This document shows, piece after piece, positions 5,168 to 5,538 of a DNA stretch of 5,538 nt (position 1 is the stretch's first letter; every line of letters starts with the position of its first letter). The stretch comes from Bdellovibrionales bacterium (lineage in GTDB: Bacteria > Bdellovibrionota > JAFGOL01): positions 1 through 5,538 of the forward strand of contig JAKIZQ010000072.1 of NCBI GenBank assembly GCA_022707945.1, written 5' to 3'. The notes beneath the pieces were generated by a model that ran no database searches, was not told the DNA's origin, and was given only the letters and a program-made list of their open reading frames with translations. The translations under genes and the position numbers were made by a program.

Positions 5168-5538
5168 ACCTTCCCCCTAGGTACAACTTTGCACGCGGCA
5201 AGTATTATCCTACTATATTCCTTATTGAACCTTTCAAGCACCGACGAAGAAAATTGAATTGGATCTATTTTATGTTCCTCTAACGAAGCTGTTTTTACAG
5301 GAGTCCCTTTTGTTGTGACATTAATACCAATATGCATAAGAGTAGAAACTGGAGTTGCCGTAGCTATTGCTATAGAAAGTTTGCCGTCCTTTATAAAAAG
5401 ATCATCACCTTTTTTTGTTACATTAATACCTTTACTAAGTAACTCATTCTGTATTTCAGAAACAAATACACTTAGTAGAGTAGAACCAAACAAACAATCC
5501 TTTCCGAATATCTCTGTTATGAAATGCAACATCCTAGA
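5164..5538 (-). CDS. DUF366 family protein, C-terminal part (5' end beyond window)
   Basis: The 124 visible residues match, from memory of the family, the C-terminal two thirds of DUF366, a protein of unknown function found in archaea and some bacteria. Family-like blocks, numbered from the first visible Met, are MLHFITEIFGKD (1-12), a central GDDLFIKDGKLSIAIAT (42-58), and HIGINVTTKGTPV (67-79) followed by a conserved-looking LERFNKEYSRIILAACKVV end. I believe full-length members run to about 180-190 residues with MLHFI-like sequence in the middle. The frame stays open through the two codons upstream of the Met at 5532 to the window edge, and no ribosome binding site can be seen there. The true start is therefore probably beyond the window and the Met at 5532 internal. 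It overlaps phoH by four bases (ATGA), so both are likely made from one mRNA. No catalytic motif can be named. Confidence 0.75.
   Translation of the reverse strand, partial: SRMLHFITEIFGKDCLFGSTLLSVFVSEIQNELLSKGINVTKKGDDLFIKDGKLSIAIATATPVSTLMHIGINVTTKGTPVKTASLEEHKIDPIQFSSSVLERFNKEYSRIILAACKVVPRGKV

Overview
The window is AT-rich bacterial DNA, and every gene I can support lies on the minus strand, so the biology runs from right to left. Many Ile codons are ATA and many Arg codons are AGA, as expected of a low-GC genome. Families present are PIN-PhoH ATPase, PilZ, flavin-dependent thymidylate synthase (ThyX), a GpsA-type dehydrogenase, DUF378, DUF366 and SSB. They point to a bacterium that may use cyclic-di-GMP and that makes dTMP with ThyX, but they do not fix the phylum. 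I see no transposase, integrase, CRISPR array, rRNA or tRNA.

The right part (5538 down to 1162) looks like one operon: DUF366 protein (5' end cut by the window edge), PIN-PhoH, PilZ, ThyX, GpsA-like dehydrogenase. DUF366 and phoH overlap by ATGA. The later gaps are 19, 13 and 11 bases, and the ThyX ribosome binding site runs into the PilZ stop codon. The PilZ gene should start at 3792 rather than at the longest-ORF start at 3864. The last gene keeps the GpsA landmarks (GxGxxG, KG, LKN, DL..T, RN) but has about 50 extra residues before its Rossmann motif and an altered substrate loop.

The left part holds three short units. A small predicted exported protein of unknown function (1067-639) has a leader in which two alternative hairpins compete around the ribosome binding site. 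A two-helix DUF378 membrane protein (588-400) follows 50 bases later and ends at a clear intrinsic terminator (365-394). Last comes the first 82 codons of ssb (248-1), which runs off the left edge and has its own 116-base leader.

Functionally the set mixes DNA precursor supply and DNA binding (ThyX, SSB), a likely RNA-directed nuclease/ATPase (PhoH), a second-messenger receptor (PilZ) and a possible lipid-precursor enzyme (GpsA-like). A shared purpose beyond co-transcription is inference. No gap exceeds 300 bases; the longest (249-399) holds the terminator and the ssb leader. I found no convincing new defence or mobile system. The least ordinary items are the divergent GpsA-like protein, the helical extension of the PilZ protein and the RBS hairpin pair.
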